A stretch of 64,000 nt of DNA from Flavobacterium sp. 9 (lineage in GTDB: Bacteria > Bacteroidota > Bacteroidia > Flavobacteriales > Flavobacteriaceae): positions 1,612,001 to 1,676,000 of the forward strand of contig NZ_PEEU01000001.1 of the NCBI RefSeq assembly GCF_002754195.1. The letters are read 5' to 3'. Position 1 is the first letter of the stretch, and every line of letters begins with the position of its first letter. The notes under the pieces were generated by a model. It was not told the origin of the DNA. It searched no databases and worked only from the letters and a program-made list of their open reading frames with translations. Positions 61,699 through 64,000 of the stretch are shown piece by piece. Made by a program: the position numbers and the translations under genes.

Positions 61699-61910
61699 TT
61701 TTAAACCATATAAGTTATATAAGTTCATTTTAGCCTGACGCATATTACGCGACGTCTTAAATTATCTTATATAACTTATATGGTAAAATTTCCAAACCTT
61801 TAAATTATTTAAGTTCATTTTAGCCTATCATAAAACCTTAATTTTTTAGCATAACGCAAATTATTTGGCTTCTTAAATTCACTTATTTAACTTATATGGT
61901 AAAATTTCAT
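61699..61910. repeat. tandem, imperfectly duplicated inverted repeat
   Basis: First unit: 19-bp perfect arms ACCATATAAGTTATATAAG (61705-61723) and 61766-61784. A second, degenerate unit follows (TTTAAGTTCATTTTAGCC at about 61808 and ACTTATATGGTAAAATTT ending near 61907) sharing the inner words AAGTTCATTTTAGCC. No gene is visible in 61659-61970. Confidence 0.75.
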
Positions 61911-61970
61911 TTTTTATACAAAAAGCAAATTTCTGTAACAATAGTCACTTAATTTACCAAAAAACCGAGT

Positions 61971-61978
61971 TACCTTTG
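61971..61978 (+). promoter_or_regulatory. -7 box TACCTTTG of the MBL-rhodanese gene
   Basis: TACCTTTG fits TAnnTTTG, 26 bases before the chosen ATG at 62005. It overlaps an upstream GTG that could otherwise be taken as the start, so that longer start is rejected. Confidence 0.55.
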
Positions 61979-62004
61979 TGCATCATTATTTTAGATTTTA
62001 TATC

Positions 62005-63417
62005 ATGAAAATAGAACAAATTTACACCGGATGTCTAGCGCAAGGTGCTTATTATATTACTTCAAATGGTGAAGCGGCCATTATTGATCCGCTTCGAGAA
62101 ATTCAGCCTTACTTAGATCGTTTAGAGCGCGATGATGTAAAATTGAAATATATTTTTGAAACGCATTTTCACGCTGATTTCGTTTCAGGTCATATCGATT
62201 TAAGCAAAGAAACTCAGGCTCCAATAGTTTACGGACCAAATGCTGCCTGCGAATTTGATTGCATTTCTGCCAAAGACGGACAGGAATTCAAAATTGGAAA
62301 TATTACCATAAAAGCGTTGCATACTCCGGGTCACACGATGGAAAGTACAACGTATTTACTGATTGACGAAAACGGAAAAGATCATGCGATTTTCTCTGGA
62401 GACACTTTGTTTATTGGCGATGTTGGTCGTCCTGATTTGGCTCAAAAAGCTGCAGGAATGACTCAGGATGAATTGGCTGGGATTTTATTTCATTCGCTAA
62501 GAGATAAAATCATGACTCTTGCAGATGACGTAATCGTTTATCCTGCGCACGGAGCAGGAAGTGCTTGTGGGAAAAACATGAGTAAAGAAACGGTTTCGAC
62601 TATCGGGAATCAAAAAGCTACTAATTACGCTTTACGCGAAAATATGACTGAAGCCGAATTTATTACCGAAGTAACAGACGGATTATTACCTCCGCCAGCT
62701 TATTTTAGCATGAATGTGGCAATGAACAAAGGTGGTTACGAAAGTTTCGAATCGGTTTTGCATAACGGAATGAAAGCTATTAAAGCAGAAGATTTTGAGG
62801 CTGTAGCCGAAGAAACCGGAGCTTTGATTCTGGACACTCGAAAAAATGTTGATTTCTATAAAGGATTTATTCCGCAATCTATCAATATTGGTATTAACGG
62901 AGATTTTGCACCGTGGGTTGGAACTTTGATTGCCGATGTAAAACAACCTATTATATTAGTAACAGAAACTGGTCTTGAAGAAGAAACTGTAACTCGTTTA
63001 AGCCGTGTAGGTTTTGATGCAATTGTTGGACATCTTGAAGGTGGTTTTGAAGCTTGGCAGAAAGCTGGTTTTGAAATCGATACGGTAAATAGAATTTCGG
63101 CTGAACAATTTGCAAGTCAATTAAATCTTAAAGAAGATAAAGTAATCGACATTCGAAAAGAAACGGAATATAGCGCTGAACATATTGATGAAGCTTACAA
63201 TAAACCGTTGGCTTTTATTAATGATTGGGTAAAAGATATTGATCCAAATGAGCATTTCTATTTGCATTGCGCTGCAGGATATAGAAGTATGATTGCTTCT
63301 TCGATTTTGCAAGCTCGCGGTTTTAGAAATTTCACAGAAATTGAAGGTGGTTTTGGAGCGATTTCAAAAACTAATATTCCAAAATCAGATTTCGTTTGTC
63401 AAAGTAAAGTATTGTAG
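62005..63417 (+). CDS. MBL-fold hydrolase fused to two rhodanese domains
   Basis: 470 aa. The metallo-beta-lactamase domain (about 1-240) has metal-binding THFHADFVSGH (His54, His56, Asp58, His63), HTPGHTMES and FSGDTLFIGDVGRPDL, the persulfide-dioxygenase (ETHE1-like) pattern. Two rhodanese domains follow. The first (about 265-355) has no catalytic Cys (ILVTETGLEEE), so it is inactive; the second (about 365-460) has Cys422 in LHCAAGYRS. The protein likely oxidises glutathione-like persulfide to sulfite and transfers sulfane sulfur. The YeeE/YedE gene follows. Confidence 0.92.
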   Translation: MKIEQIYTGCLAQGAYYITSNGEAAIIDPLREIQPYLDRLERDDVKLKYIFETHFHADFVSGHIDLSKETQAPIVYGPNAACEFDCISAKDGQEFKIGNITIKALHTPGHTMESTTYLLIDENGKDHAIFSGDTLFIGDVGRPDLAQKAAGMTQDELAGILFHSLRDKIMTLADDVIVYPAHGAGSACGKNMSKETVSTIGNQKATNYALRENMTEAEFITEVTDGLLPPPAYFSMNVAMNKGGYESFESVLHNGMKAIKAEDFEAVAEETGALILDTRKNVDFYKGFIPQSINIGINGDFAPWVGTLIADVKQPIILVTETGLEEETVTRLSRVGFDAIVGHLEGGFEAWQKAGFEIDTVNRISAEQFASQLNLKEDKVIDIRKETEYSAEHIDEAYNKPLAFINDWVKDIDPNEHFYLHCAAGYRSMIASSILQARGFRNFTEIEGGFGAISKTNIPKSDFVCQSKVL

Positions 63418-63418
63418 T

Positions 63419-63525
63419 AAATATAAGGTGCTGAGGCACTAAGTTTCTGAGGTTCTAAGATTTTAGTCTTTGAACTTAAAAGAAACCTTAGTAACTTAGA
63501 ACCTTAGCAACTTAGAACCTTAAAA
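63419..63525. repeat. CTTAG-type short repeats
   Basis: AAGTTTCTGAGGTTCTAAG is followed by tandem AACCTTAG(T/C)AACTTAGAACCTTAG words up to the next start codon. It is a dispersed-type spacer between the MBL-rhodanese and YeeE/YedE genes. Confidence 0.6.
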
Positions 63526-63529
63526 AATT

Positions 63530-64000
63530 ATGCTAGAAATAATAAAAGAACCTTGGCCTTGGTATATTGCAGGACCTTTAATTGGGTTGACTGTTCCTGT
63601 TTTATTGATTATCGGAAACAAATCTTTCGGGATTAGTTCGTCATTGCGACATATTTGTGCGGCTTGTATTCCGGCAAATATCTCATTCTTTAAATATGAT
63701 TGGAAAAAAGAAAGCTGGAATTTATTCTTCGTTTTCGGAATTTTTCTTGGCGGAATTATCGCTGCAAATTTTCTGGCAAATCCAAATCCGGTTGAAATTA
63801 CCGCTAAACTTTCTGAGCAATTAGCATCTTACGGAATCACGGATCATTCGGGATTATTACCAAAAGAGCTTTTTTCGTGGGAAAGTTTATTTACACTTCG
63901 TGGTTTTATCATGATTGTTGTCGGTGGGTTTCTGGTTGGTTTCGGAACGCGTTATGCTGGTGGATGTACTAGTGGTCATGCTATTATGGGGATTTCAAAT
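63530..64000 (+). CDS. YeeE/YedE-family transporter, partial (cut by window end)
   Basis: 157 codons from ATG, open at the right edge. Membrane helices at about 10-28, 65-82 and 120-140, with the YeeE/YedE (sulf_transp) signature GFGTRYAGGCTSGHAIMGIS containing the conserved Cys at about residue 147. The family imports thiosulfate or sulfur compounds. Adjacent to the MBL-rhodanese gene and usually followed by a second YeeE/YedE half, which would lie beyond the window. Confidence 0.9.
   Translation, partial: MLEIIKEPWPWYIAGPLIGLTVPVLLIIGNKSFGISSSLRHICAACIPANISFFKYDWKKESWNLFFVFGIFLGGIIAANFLANPNPVEITAKLSEQLASYGITDHSGLLPKELFSWESLFTLRGFIMIVVGGFLVGFGTRYAGGCTSGHAIMGISN

Noticed and set aside
1..64000. 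rRNA, tRNA, prophage or integrase genes
   Set aside because: None was seen on either strand; no conserved rRNA words, cloverleaf or phage structural proteins were noticed, though small tRNAs are hard to exclude without a covariance search.

Overview
The window looks like a chromosomal segment of a Flavobacterium-type member of the Bacteroidota. It is AT-rich. Start codons are rarely preceded by a Shine-Dalgarno sequence, and many genes are preceded instead by the Bacteroidota -7 box TAnnTTTG. It carries a SusC/SusD pair, TonB-dependent receptors, many 'SC' lipoboxes, and a high load of short dispersed intergenic repeats. I saw no rRNA, tRNA, CRISPR array, transposase or integrase.

Layout. 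0.3-9.3 kb: a LytS-type sensor kinase, then a zinc metalloprotease-SusC-SusD operon that probably handles protein or peptide. 9.3-10.3 kb: a likely toxin-antitoxin pair (GNAT-like protein plus HTH protein). 10.5-15.3 kb: a LytTR response regulator, a TonB receptor and a DUF4374 lipoprotein, probably for metal or siderophore uptake. 15.7-20.5 kb: a lone receiver protein and a soluble nine-PAS histidine kinase. 20.6-25.2 kb and 33.2-36.8 kb: two copies of an unusual regulatory module. 25.3-28.3 kb: a five-gene operon (VanZ-like, unknown, HSDR_N-type nuclease domain, PH-SHOCT, TM2). 28.5-32.8 kb: small lipoproteins, a GH1 glucosidase, a 5' nucleotidase and a divergent DeoR regulator. 37.3-43.6 kb: an RND efflux operon and a small secreted protein. 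43.8-52.4 kb: housekeeping and exported enzymes (GNAT, porin-like OMP, esterase, M1 peptidase, GapN-like dehydrogenase, rhodanese). 52.8-64 kb: Crp/Fnr regulators, a TauE-type exporter, an SDR, cytochrome bd oxidase (cydAB), an HD hydrolase, an MBL-rhodanese fusion and the start of a YeeE/YedE transporter. Several of these last genes fit sulfide/persulfide handling.

The most unusual content is the duplicated module at 21.2-25.2 and 33.2-36.8 kb. Each copy has a membrane protein with a shared N-terminal domain on the minus strand, a roughly 10-bp phased GGAAT array, a CTGCAG dyad, and a leader with two interleaved complementary pairs (a possible pseudoknot). A tiny lipoprotein with a GPGD motif and proline tail follows, then a TPR histidine kinase with a lipoprotein-like signal. 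In both copies the kinase ATG lies in the loop of an intrinsic terminator hairpin whose 3' arm and T-run are the first kinase codons. The first copy has a response regulator and the second does not. Leader and lipoprotein are tandemly duplicated in the second copy, one pair decayed. A third related lipoprotein gene stands alone at 29.2 kb. The sequence patterns are visible directly; the regulatory interpretation is inference.

Intergenic spaces hold several families of dispersed repeats (CACGAATT type, GGCAcAAAAGGATTT type, CCGTTGG/GGCTAAAGCC type, GTCATTTCGACG type and others), some nested, some inside a 5' region and one contributing the end of a reading frame.
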